Shown here one piece after another: positions 45,111 to 55,370 of a stretch of 64,000 nucleotides of DNA. The DNA comes from Serinicoccus hydrothermalis. GTDB taxonomy: Bacteria; Actinomycetota; Actinomycetes; Actinomycetales; Dermatophilaceae. The notes under the pieces were generated by a model. It saw nothing but the letters and a program-made list of their open reading frames with translations, made no database searches and had not been told where the DNA came from. Made by a program: the position numbers and the translations under genes. The stretch is taken from the NCBI RefSeq assembly GCF_001685415.1, contig NZ_CP014989.1:1426001-1490000 (forward strand), written 5' to 3'. Numbering within the stretch: the first letter of the stretch is position 1; each line of letters opens with the position of its first letter.

Positions 45111-45558
45111 CGGCACGGATCCGCGGGCACATGGATGAGGGGCCCTCAGCAGTATGAGTGCCGAGGACCCCTCGGACGAGCCGCCACGAGGACGGACGTC
45201 CTGAGTCAGGACCGGACGTCACCGAGGTGAGCGACCAGGTCCGACAGATGACCGGGGAGGTGTGACGTTCCCGGTCGACCCGAGCACCGAAGGCGGTCCC
45301 GCCGGCCCCGTCACCGGGCCGGACGTGGTGGCGAGGCCACCAGATCCCCGGGGCGAGGCCCCGAGGTGGACCGCTCCTGCGAGCGGATCCCGCTGCCCTC
45401 GCGGGCGGCGTAGGTAGATGTCTACGCCCTCGCCGGGGGCCGCGCAAGGGGTCGGACGAAGTCCGTCGGCGTGTCCCGCACGGTCGGCGTGTCCTCCCCA
45501 GGACGCGGGGGTTTGTGCACAGCTTGTCCCCCGGGTCGTCCACACCGGCTGTGGACGA
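45111..45558. other. Hairpin-rich non-coding spacer (possible structured RNA)
   Basis: No convincing gene lies in this 448-base gap. It is packed with perfect stems: GAGGGGCCCTC/GAGGACCCCTC (45137-45173, one mismatch), GTCCTGA-G-TCAGGAC (45199-45213), GGTGGCGAGGCCACC (45327-45341), CGGGGCGAGGCCCCG (45349-45363), CCGCTC/GAGCGG (45371-45386), CCCGC/GCGGG (45389-45405), GGCGTAG/CTACGCC (45407-45428), CGGAC/GTCCG (45453-45465) and GTCCACA/TGTGGAC (45537-45555). Two neighbours share the loop CGAGG. The strand is unknown; the first and last stems may be terminators of the flanking convergent genes. Confidence 0.55.
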
Positions 45559-46518
45559 TCAGGCCTGGGAGAGGGCGATCCCGTCGAGGATGTCGGTCTC
45601 GGAGGCACGCACCGTCGTCAGCCCGGAGTCGTGCGCCACCCGCTGGACCACGGTGCGCCACACGAGGGCGCCGGCGCCGATGACGTCGACCCGCCCCTCG
45701 TGCATGAAGGGCAGCTCGCGCCGCCGCGAGCGCGGGCTCAGGAGCAGGTCGGTGCAGGCGTCGACCACCCGCTCGACCGGAAGCTCGGCGCCGTGGATCT
45801 CCTCGCGCCGGTATGCCGGGAGGTCCAACGCGTGCGCCGTCACCGTCGTCACCGAGCCGGCCAGCCCGACCAGGGTGCCGACACCGGTGAGGTCGACCGT
45901 GGCGGCGACGTCGTCGACGGCCCGGACGATGTCGGACAGCGCCCCCCACACCTGGTCCTCGCTCGGCGGGTCGTCCGCGAGGTGCCGCTCGGTCATCCGG
46001 ACGCAGCCGATGTCCACCGAGCGCGCGGCGGCGACGCCGGTGCCCGCGTCGTCACCGAGCACGAACTCGGTGGACCCGCCACCGATGTCGACGACGAGGT
46101 AGGGCCCCGGGGCGCCCTCCTCGCGCAGCGGGCCGGTGGCACCGGCGAAGGAGAGCGCCGCCTCCTCGTCCCCGCTCACCACCTCGGGGGTGACGTCGAA
46201 GCCGGCGAAGGCCTGCTGGACACCGGCGACGAAGTCCCCGGCGTTCGAGGCGTCGCGGGAGGCGGACGTCGCGACGAAGCGGACCCGCTCGCAGCCCGCC
46301 TCGCGGCACTGGGCGGCATACCCCTCGGCGGCGGCGAGGGTGCGCTGCATCGCGGCGTCGCTGATCCTGCCGGTGGCGTCGATGCCCTGGCCGAGCCGGA
46401 CGATCTGCATCTCCCGGGCGACCTCGCGCAGCACCGGCCCGTCGGGGCCCGTCTCGAGGTCGGCGACGAGCAACCGGATCGAGTTGGTGCCGCAGTCGAC
46501 GGCACCCACGCGCGTCAT
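45559..46518 (-). CDS. ppx: Exopolyphosphatase / guanosine pentaphosphatase family
   Basis: A 319-residue ASKHA-fold phosphatase. VGAVDCGTNSIRLLVAD is the phosphate-1 loop and VVDIGGGSTEFVLGDD the phosphate-2 loop; the segment VATSASRDASN is also characteristic. It hydrolyses inorganic polyphosphate or pppGpp. At about 320 residues it is the short Ppx form usual in actinobacteria (Ppx1/2 of mycobacteria). The ATG overlaps the DUF501 stop (ATGA), part of the conserved eno-ftsB-DUF501-ppx run. Confidence 0.92.
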   Translation of the reverse strand: MTRVGAVDCGTNSIRLLVADLETGPDGPVLREVAREMQIVRLGQGIDATGRISDAAMQRTLAAAEGYAAQCREAGCERVRFVATSASRDASNAGDFVAGVQQAFAGFDVTPEVVSGDEEAALSFAGATGPLREEGAPGPYLVVDIGGGSTEFVLGDDAGTGVAAARSVDIGCVRMTERHLADDPPSEDQVWGALSDIVRAVDDVAATVDLTGVGTLVGLAGSVTTVTAHALDLPAYRREEIHGAELPVERVVDACTDLLLSPRSRRRELPFMHEGRVDVIGAGALVWRTVVQRVAHDSGLTTVRASETDILDGIALSQA

Positions 46519-47168
46519 GCGGCGGACCCGTCCTCGCGCCCGCGGGGCGCGGCGTCCTCGGCCTCGCCACCACCCTCGGCCCGGCCCTCCTCGGGCTCGG
46601 GCAGCGGGTGGTGCTTGGGGCAGCTGTCGCACCGCTCGTCCTCGGTGGCGGAGACGCCGGTGCAGCAGCCACCCTCCCACCAGGTCGGCAGCGCGGCGAT
46701 GGCCTCGTCGCCCAGCGGGTTCACCCCGGGCCCGGCCGCGAGGCTGTGCGCCACGAGCACGTGCAGGCACTTGACCCGGTTGGGCATACCGCCGGCGCTG
46801 ATGCCCGCGATCTCGGGCACGTGGGCCAGCTCCTCGCGGCGACGCAGGTAGTCGTCGTGCGCCTGGGCATACTCCCAGCGCAGGCTCTGGTCCTCCGCCA
46901 GCCGCCGCGACATGTCCTTCATCAGGCCCTCGCTCTCGAGGGTCGAGATGGCTCCGGTGAGCCGGGGGCAGGTGGCGTAGAAGCTGGTCGGAAAGGGGGT
47001 GCCGTCCGGCAGCCGGGGCTCGGTGCGGATGACGGTCGGGCAGCCGCAGGGGCACCGGTGCACGATGGCCACGACCCCGCGGGGTTCACGTCCGAGCTGG
47101 CGCCGGATGACCTCGAGATCCTCCTCGGAGGGGGTCTCGTCCAGCGTGGTGCGGTCGAGTTCGCTCAT
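46515..47168 (-). CDS. DUF501 domain protein
   Basis: A 217-residue cytosolic protein, conserved next to eno, ftsB and ppx in actinobacteria. It carries several Cys-rich segments, VHRCPCGCPTVIRTEPRL, CPRLTGAI, KCLHVLVAH and GGCCTGVSATEDERCDSCP, which suggest a bound metal. The family function is unknown. Its 3' end overlaps ppx by four bases and it starts 24 bases after ftsB, so all three are one transcript. Confidence 0.9.
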   Translation of the reverse strand: MSELDRTTLDETPSEEDLEVIRRQLGREPRGVVAIVHRCPCGCPTVIRTEPRLPDGTPFPTSFYATCPRLTGAISTLESEGLMKDMSRRLAEDQSLRWEYAQAHDDYLRRREELAHVPEIAGISAGGMPNRVKCLHVLVAHSLAAGPGVNPLGDEAIAALPTWWEGGCCTGVSATEDERCDSCPKHHPLPEPEEGRAEGGGEAEDAAPRGREDGSAA

Positions 47169-47192
47169 GTCCTTCTCTGGCGGAGCCGCTGC

Positions 47193-47732
47193 TCACGGCT
47201 CCGTGGTTTCGGGGAGCCCCTCGTTCGCGATCTTCACGGATTCCCACACCTGGCCGTACCACGGGCTGTCGGCAATCACGTCGTCGCTCACCGGGGCCAT
47301 TCCTGGCAGCGTCTCAGTGTAGTCGCTCCCGGTGTCGTCGATGACCGTGAAGGCGGTCTCGCCCTCCTTGACGAAACGCAGCCGCTCACGGGCCTGCTGC
47401 TCGACGTAGTCGTCGTCCTCCCAGCGCTCCAGCTCGGTCTCCAGGCCGGCGATCTCGTCCTGCTCGTCCGCGATCTCCTGCTTGAGGGCGCTGATGTCCG
47501 CGCGCTGGCGCAGGAAGCCGGACAGCGCCGGGGCCACGACGAGGGCCATGACGACGAGGAGCACCCCGAGGGTGATGAGCCGGCGCACGTGCACCGGCGC
47601 CTGCCGCCCGGAGGGCAGGCTCGCCGCCCGCGAGCGGCCACCGGGGCGCGAGGAGGTGCGCCGGGCCGGGGCCGTGGGCCTGCTGCCGGCGCGCGAGGTG
47701 CGCCGGTCGCGCGGACCGCGGGCCGTGCTCAT
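47193..47732 (-). CDS. ftsB: FtsB/DivIC-type cell-division protein
   Basis: A 179-residue bitopic protein: a basic, disordered N-terminus (about 1-48), one membrane helix (about 50-72, LITLGVLLVVMALVVAPALS), then a coiled coil (ISALKQEIADEQDEIAGLETELERWEDDDYVEQQARERL) in which the closing segment YVEQQARERLRFVKEGE is the septum-initiator signature. It acts in the FtsQLB divisome subcomplex. It lies downstream of eno, as in most actinobacteria, but separated here by a large hairpin region. Confidence 0.92.
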   Translation of the reverse strand: MSTARGPRDRRTSRAGSRPTAPARRTSSRPGGRSRAASLPSGRQAPVHVRRLITLGVLLVVMALVVAPALSGFLRQRADISALKQEIADEQDEIAGLETELERWEDDDYVEQQARERLRFVKEGETAFTVIDDTGSDYTETLPGMAPVSDDVIADSPWYGQVWESVKIANEGLPETTEP

Positions 47733-47856
47733 GGGTGCTCCTCGGGCGTGCGGGTGGGAGGGGTGTGACGGATGTGGCCAGGGTATGCCGGGGGCCACCC
47801 CGCGCGGCGGACGCCGCGCCGGGTGGGGTCCGGAACACCGCCGCGCCACCTCGCTC

Positions 47857-47918
47857 GCCCCGCGCTTCGTGCCTCTCCCCCCGCGTGCAGACGGGGGAAC
47901 CGGGAGGAAGCGCGGGGC
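47857..47918 (-). terminator. Compound terminator hairpin downstream of enolase
   Basis: Perfect 12-base outer arms (GCCCCGCGCTTC 47857-47868 and complement 47907-47918) enclose a second CCCCCC/GGGGG stem, 46 bases past the eno stop. A second GC hairpin (about 47794-47826) follows towards ftsB, so transcription of eno is probably largely cut off here. Confidence 0.7.
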
Positions 47919-47963
47919 GGGCCGGTATGCGCGGGGCTCAGAGGTCCGGTGCGAGCCGCAGGC

Positions 47964-50850
<2,887 letters not shown>

Positions 50851-50892
50851 CGCACGGTGCGGCGGGCCACCGGCCCGTGGCATGCTCGGCGC

Positions 50893-51339
50893 ATGAGCAG
50901 GAGCACCCTGAGCACCGCCCTCCTGGACCCGGCGACCCGCCCCCGCGTGGTCGACGCGCTCCTCGTCCTGGCCGACGCCGAGATCTCCACGAAGAAGGGC
51001 ATCTCCGGCACGATGCTCAAGACGGCCTTCGCGGGGGCGAAGAAGGCCAGCGAGAGCAACGTCCGCAAGGGCATCGACCGGATCCTGCCCGGGATGGCCC
51101 GCTCGCTGGACCCACACTACGACGCGAAGGGCGACGTCGCCTTCGGCACCTACCTCTCCGATCCGGCGCGCTCGGGCCAGGTCGCCGACGAGCTGCTCGC
51201 GGTCGCCGACTCCGCCGCCACCCGGGTCGAGGGCAACCCGCTGGGCAAGGTGTACTCCTCCTTCCGCGGCAAGGCCAAGGAGCACGTCGTCGCGGCGCTC
51301 CCCCGCCTCGGCGCGACGCTGGAGACCTTCGTCCACTGA
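50893..51339 (+). CDS. DUF6918-like small protein
   Basis: A 148-residue soluble helical protein starting MSRSTLSTALLDPATRPRVVDAL, with AEISTKKGISGTMLKTAFAG and AVADSAATRVEGNPLGKVYSSFRGKAKEHV. It corresponds to a conserved actinobacterial family of unknown function, to my recognition DUF6918; the family name is less certain than the coding call. It is a lone plus-strand gene inside the minus-strand mfd-mazG run, divergent from the SurA-like gene, and ends before a long inverted repeat. Confidence 0.75.
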   Translation: MSRSTLSTALLDPATRPRVVDALLVLADAEISTKKGISGTMLKTAFAGAKKASESNVRKGIDRILPGMARSLDPHYDAKGDVAFGTYLSDPARSGQVADELLAVADSAATRVEGNPLGKVYSSFRGKAKEHVVAALPRLGATLETFVH

Positions 51340-51430
51340 GCGCATACCCCGGGGCTTCGGCTGCCCGGGACCCGCTGCCCCATCCCGGCGCTCCCCGTCC
51401 CGGCACCCCCTGACTCGGGGCCCCCGCCGG

Positions 51431-51500
51431 ACCTGAACACGCTTATTCAGGCGGAGCGCAGGTTATTTCCTACGCTCCGCCTGAATAAGCGTGCTCAGGT
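51431..51500. terminator. Long inverted repeat between the DUF6918-like gene and mfd
   Basis: Two 28-base arms (51431-51458 starting ACCTGAACACGC; 51473-51500) differ by one base and enclose a 14-base AT-rich loop. Both arms include CTTATTCAGG, strikingly AT-rich for this genome. Lies at a convergent junction like the repeats at 732-783 and 60975-61046. Confidence 0.85.
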
Positions 51501-51576
51501 ACGGGTGTGACTGGGGTGGCGTGCACAGGTATGCCTGGGGCTGGGCTTCCGTGCACAGGTTCCGCGAGTTGAGGGC

Positions 51577-54500
51577 TCAGCCGGCGCCGACCGGCGCGAA
51601 GTCGTCGAGCAGGACGGCGTGGATGAGCTGGGAGGCCCAGTCGAGGATCTCCTGGTCCCGCAGCGGCTTGCCGCCGACCGGGGCGGTCTTCGGCGCGGGG
51701 ACGAGGATCTGGCGCAGGGCGGGCTTGATGATCGTGCCCTTGTAGACCCGGGTGAGGCGCAGCTGCTGGCTCTCCCTCAGGTTCTCCACCGGCGCGAAGC
51801 GCACCACCTTGCCCTGGAGCGCGATGTCGCTGATGCCCGCGGCGCGCGCCACGGTCCGCAGCCGCGCCACCTCGAGCAGCGTGGCCACGGGCGGCGGCGG
51901 CGTGCCGTAGCGGTCCACCAGCTCCTCCCGGATCTGCTCCAGCTCGGCCTCTTCGGCGACCTGCGCCAGCTTGCGGTATGCCTCGAGCCGCAGCCGCTCC
52001 CCCGGCACGTAGTCGTGCGGCAGGTGGGCGTCGACGGGCAGCTCGATCTTGACCTCCGGCGGCGCCTCCTTGCCCTCGCCCTTGAAGGCCGCGACGGCCT
52101 CGCCGACCAGCCGGACGTAGAGGTCGAAGCCCACCCCCTCGATGTGCCCGGACTGCTCGCCGCCGAGCAGGTTGCCGGCGCCACGGATCTCCAGGTCCTT
52201 CATCGCGACCGCCATGCCGGCACCGAGGTCGGTGTGGGCGGCGATGGTCTGCAGCCGGTCGACCGCGGTCTCGGTGAGCGGCTTCTCCGGGGGGTAGAGG
52301 AAGTAGGCGTAGGCGCGCTCCCGCCCACGGCCCACCCGGCCCCGCAGCTGGTGCAGCTGGGAGAGGCCGAAGGCGTCGGCCCGGTCCACGATGAGCGTGT
52401 TGGCGTTGGAGATGTCCAGCCCGGTCTCGACGATCGTCGTGCACACGAGCACGTCGAAGCGCCGCTCCCAGAAGTCGACGACGACCTGCTCCAGCCGGTG
52501 CTCGCCCATCTGGCCGTGCGCGGTCTCGATCCGGGCCTCGGGCACCAGGTCGCGCAGGCGGGAGGCGACCTTCTCGATCGAGCTGACCTTGTTGTGCACG
52601 AAGAAGACCTGGCCCTCGCGCAGCAGCTCGCGGCGGATGGCCGCGGCGATCTGCTTCTCGTCGTAGCTGCCGACGAAGGTCAGCACCGGGTGCCGCTCCT
52701 CCGGCGGCGTGGCCAGGGTCGACATCTCCCGGATGCCGGTGATCGCCATCTCCAGGGTGCGGGGGATGGGCGTGGCCGACATCGCCAGCACGTCGACGTT
52801 GGTCCGCAGCGCCTTGAGCTGCTCCTTGTGCTCGACGCCGAAGCGCTGCTCCTCGTCGATGATGACCAGCCCGAGGTCCTTGAAGCGCACCGTCGAGCCG
52901 AGCAGCCGGTGGGTGCCGATGACGAGGTCGACCGACCCGTCCGCGATCCCCGCGATGACCTCGCGCGCCTCCTTGTCCGACTGGAAGCGGGACAGCGCCC
53001 TGACCACGACGGGGAACTGGGCATACCGCTCGGCGAAGGTCTGCAGGTGCTGCTGCACGAGCAGCGTGGTCGGCACGAGGACCGCGACCTGCTTGCCGTC
53101 CTGGATCGCCTTGAAGGCCGCGCGCACCGCGATCTCGGTCTTGCCGTAGCCCACGTCACCGCTGATGAGGCGGTCCATGGGCACGGTCTTCTCCATGTCC
53201 TCCTTGACCTCGTCGATCGAGACCAGCTGGTCCGGGGTCTCGGCGTAGGCGAAGGCGTCCTCGAGCTCGCGCTGCCAGGGGCTGTCCGGGCCGAAGGCGT
53301 GCCCCTGCGTCGCCTGCCGCGCCGAGTAGAGGCGGATCAGCTCGGCGGCGATCTGCCTGACGTGCCGGCGCGCCCGCGACTTGGTCTTCTGCCAGTCCGC
53401 GCCCCCGAGCCGGTGCAGCGTGGGGGCCTCGCCGCCGACGTACTTCGTCAGCTGGTCCAGCTGGTCGGTCGGGAGGAAGAGCCGGTCACCGGGCTGGCCC
53501 CGCTTGGAGGCGGCGTACTCCAGCACGACGTACTCCCGGGTCGCGCCCTGCACCTGCCGCTGCGCCATCTCGACGAAACGCCCGACGCCGTGCTGCTCGT
53601 GCACGACGAAGTCGCCCGGGCGCAGCTGCAGCGGGTCCACCTGCTGGCGGCGGCGCGAGGGCATGCGCCGCATGTCCTTGGTGCTGCCGCCGGCACCCTG
53701 GTTGCCGGTGAGGTCGGTCTCGCCGAGCAGCACGAGCCCGTCGTCGTCCAGCACGAAGCCCCGCCCGACGCGGCCGGTCGTCACGAGCACCCGCTGCGGG
53801 TCGACCGTCTCCGGCAGCCCGTCGGCCCCGTCGTGGACGCGGTTCGGCACCTCCCGCTCGGCGAGCACCTCGCCGACGCGACGCGCCAGCCCGGCCCCGT
53901 CGAGCGCGAGCACGACCGGTCGCCCCTGCTCCAGCCAGCCGCGCAGGTCGGCGGTCAGCGCGTCGACGTCGCTGCGGTATGCCGCCGCCGGGGTCGAGGG
54001 CACGCTCACCACGGGCACCCGGTCCGTCCCCTCGTCCTCGTCCTCGGCGGCCGCCTCGTCGCCCTCGACGAACTCCTCCAGGGACTCGTCCGCGGCGAAG
54101 GCGGACACGCTCCACCACGGCACCCCGGCGTCGAGGGCGTGCCGGCGCATGTCGGCCAACGACCAGGACGAGGCCGTGCCGAGCAGCTGCTGCAGGTCGA
54201 TGGGGACGGCGGCCCCGCCGCCCGCGGCGGCGGCCCACCCGGCCTGCATGAACTCCTCGCTGGTGCGCACCAGGTCGTGCGCCCGGGTCCGCACCCGCTC
54301 GGGGTCGAGCACGACGACCCGCGCGGCCTCGGGCAGCACGTCGACCAGGGTCTCCATGCCGTCCACGAGGGCCGGCGCCAGCGACTCCATGCCCTCGACG
54401 GCGATGCCCTCGGCGATCTTGGCGAGCAGGTCGCCCGCACCGGGGAGGGTGTCCACCAGCTCGGCGGCCCGCGCACGCACGGCGTCGGTGAGCAGCACCT

Positions 54501-55224
54501 CGCGGCACGGCGGGGCATACAGCCCGTGCCCGGCGATCTCCAGGCTGCGCTGGTCGGCGACCTTGAACCAGCGCACCTCCTCCACGGTGTCGCCCCAGAA
54601 CTCGACGCGCACCGGGTGCTCCTCGGTGGGCGGGAAGACGTCGAGGATGCCGCCGCGCACCGCGAACTCGCCGCGGCGCTCGACCATGTCGACCCGGGTG
54701 TATGCCGCGGCCGCCAGCGCCTCGACCACCTCGGTCGGCGGGCGCTCGTCGCCGGCGGCGAGCCGGACCGGCACGAGGTCGCCGAGCCCCTGGACGAGGG
54801 GCTGCAGCAGGGCGCGCACGCTGGCGACGACGACCTGCACCGGCCCGGCGAGCGGGTCCTCGCCGGTGCGGTCCGGGTGGGCGAGCCGGCGCAGCGTGGC
54901 CAGGCGGTGCCCGACGGTGTAGGAGCGCGGGCTGAGCCGCTCGTGGGGCAGGGTCTCCCAGCTCGGGAAGCCGGCGACCACGTCCGGCCCCTGCGGGAGC
55001 AGCTCGCCGAGCATGCCCACGAGGTCGTCCGCCTCCCGCCCGGTCGCCGTCACCGCCAGGACCGGGCCCGAGCCCTCGGCGGAGGCCAGCAGGGCCACCA
55101 AGCTCGGGTGCAGCCCGGGGGCGGCGGAGACCTCCAGGGCGGGCATACCGGCCGCGGCGGACTCCAGCACGGAGGAGACCTGCGCCTGGGGGCGCAGGGC
55201 GGCGAGCAGCGGGGCGAGCGACAT
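51577..55224 (-). CDS. mfd: Transcription-repair coupling factor
   Basis: A 1215-residue DNA translocase that removes RNA polymerase stalled at lesions and recruits UvrA. The UvrB-like N-terminal part (LALLASAEGSGPVLAVTATGREADDL...) is followed by the RNA-polymerase-interaction domain (RPGDFVVHEQHGVGRFVEMA), then helicase motifs I (ISGDVGYGKTEIAVRAAFKA), II (LVIIDEEQRFGVEHKEQLK), III (MSATPIPRT) and VI (LHQLRGRVGRGRERAY). Size is normal. Its promoter lies between it and the divergent TPM gene. Confidence 0.97.
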   Translation of the reverse strand: MSLAPLLAALRPQAQVSSVLESAAAGMPALEVSAAPGLHPSLVALLASAEGSGPVLAVTATGREADDLVGMLGELLPQGPDVVAGFPSWETLPHERLSPRSYTVGHRLATLRRLAHPDRTGEDPLAGPVQVVVASVRALLQPLVQGLGDLVPVRLAAGDERPPTEVVEALAAAAYTRVDMVERRGEFAVRGGILDVFPPTEEHPVRVEFWGDTVEEVRWFKVADQRSLEIAGHGLYAPPCREVLLTDAVRARAAELVDTLPGAGDLLAKIAEGIAVEGMESLAPALVDGMETLVDVLPEAARVVVLDPERVRTRAHDLVRTSEEFMQAGWAAAAGGGAAVPIDLQQLLGTASSWSLADMRRHALDAGVPWWSVSAFAADESLEEFVEGDEAAAEDEDEGTDRVPVVSVPSTPAAAYRSDVDALTADLRGWLEQGRPVVLALDGAGLARRVGEVLAEREVPNRVHDGADGLPETVDPQRVLVTTGRVGRGFVLDDDGLVLLGETDLTGNQGAGGSTKDMRRMPSRRRQQVDPLQLRPGDFVVHEQHGVGRFVEMAQRQVQGATREYVVLEYAASKRGQPGDRLFLPTDQLDQLTKYVGGEAPTLHRLGGADWQKTKSRARRHVRQIAAELIRLYSARQATQGHAFGPDSPWQRELEDAFAYAETPDQLVSIDEVKEDMEKTVPMDRLISGDVGYGKTEIAVRAAFKAIQDGKQVAVLVPTTLLVQQHLQTFAERYAQFPVVVRALSRFQSDKEAREVIAGIADGSVDLVIGTHRLLGSTVRFKDLGLVIIDEEQRFGVEHKEQLKALRTNVDVLAMSATPIPRTLEMAITGIREMSTLATPPEERHPVLTFVGSYDEKQIAAAIRRELLREGQVFFVHNKVSSIEKVASRLRDLVPEARIETAHGQMGEHRLEQVVVDFWERRFDVLVCTTIVETGLDISNANTLIVDRADAFGLSQLHQLRGRVGRGRERAYAYFLYPPEKPLTETAVDRLQTIAAHTDLGAGMAVAMKDLEIRGAGNLLGGEQSGHIEGVGFDLYVRLVGEAVAAFKGEGKEAPPEVKIELPVDAHLPHDYVPGERLRLEAYRKLAQVAEEAELEQIREELVDRYGTPPPPVATLLEVARLRTVARAAGISDIALQGKVVRFAPVENLRESQQLRLTRVYKGTIIKPALRQILVPAPKTAPVGGKPLRDQEILDWASQLIHAVLLDDFAPVGAG

Positions 55225-55370
55225 GGGGGCAGACCTCGGGTGACGGGGGTGAGAGGGGGTCTGCTCCCAGTCTAGGTCGGCCCGCCGACAGACCTGGCCC
55301 CGCGCTGCGCGGACCGGCGGGCGCCGGACCCGGGGTGGCGCGGAGCCGGGCGGTCGGGCAGGATCGCGAC

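Noticed and set aside
45070-45543. Open frame on the minus strand in the spacer after the uracil-DNA glycosylase
   Set aside because: Arg/Pro/Gly-rich translation with no family features, no ribosome site, and the DNA is dominated by perfect hairpins.
45505-45555. DnaA-box cluster (TTGTGCACA, GTCCACA repeats)
   Set aside because: Only partial matches; no AT-rich unwinding element or dnaA/dnaN nearby. The GTCCACA/TGTGGAC pair is better read as a ppx terminator stem.
45111-45558. RNase P RNA, tmRNA or 6S RNA
   Set aside because: The conserved RNase P core, a tmRNA tRNA-like end and the single long 6S hairpin are all lacking on both strands.
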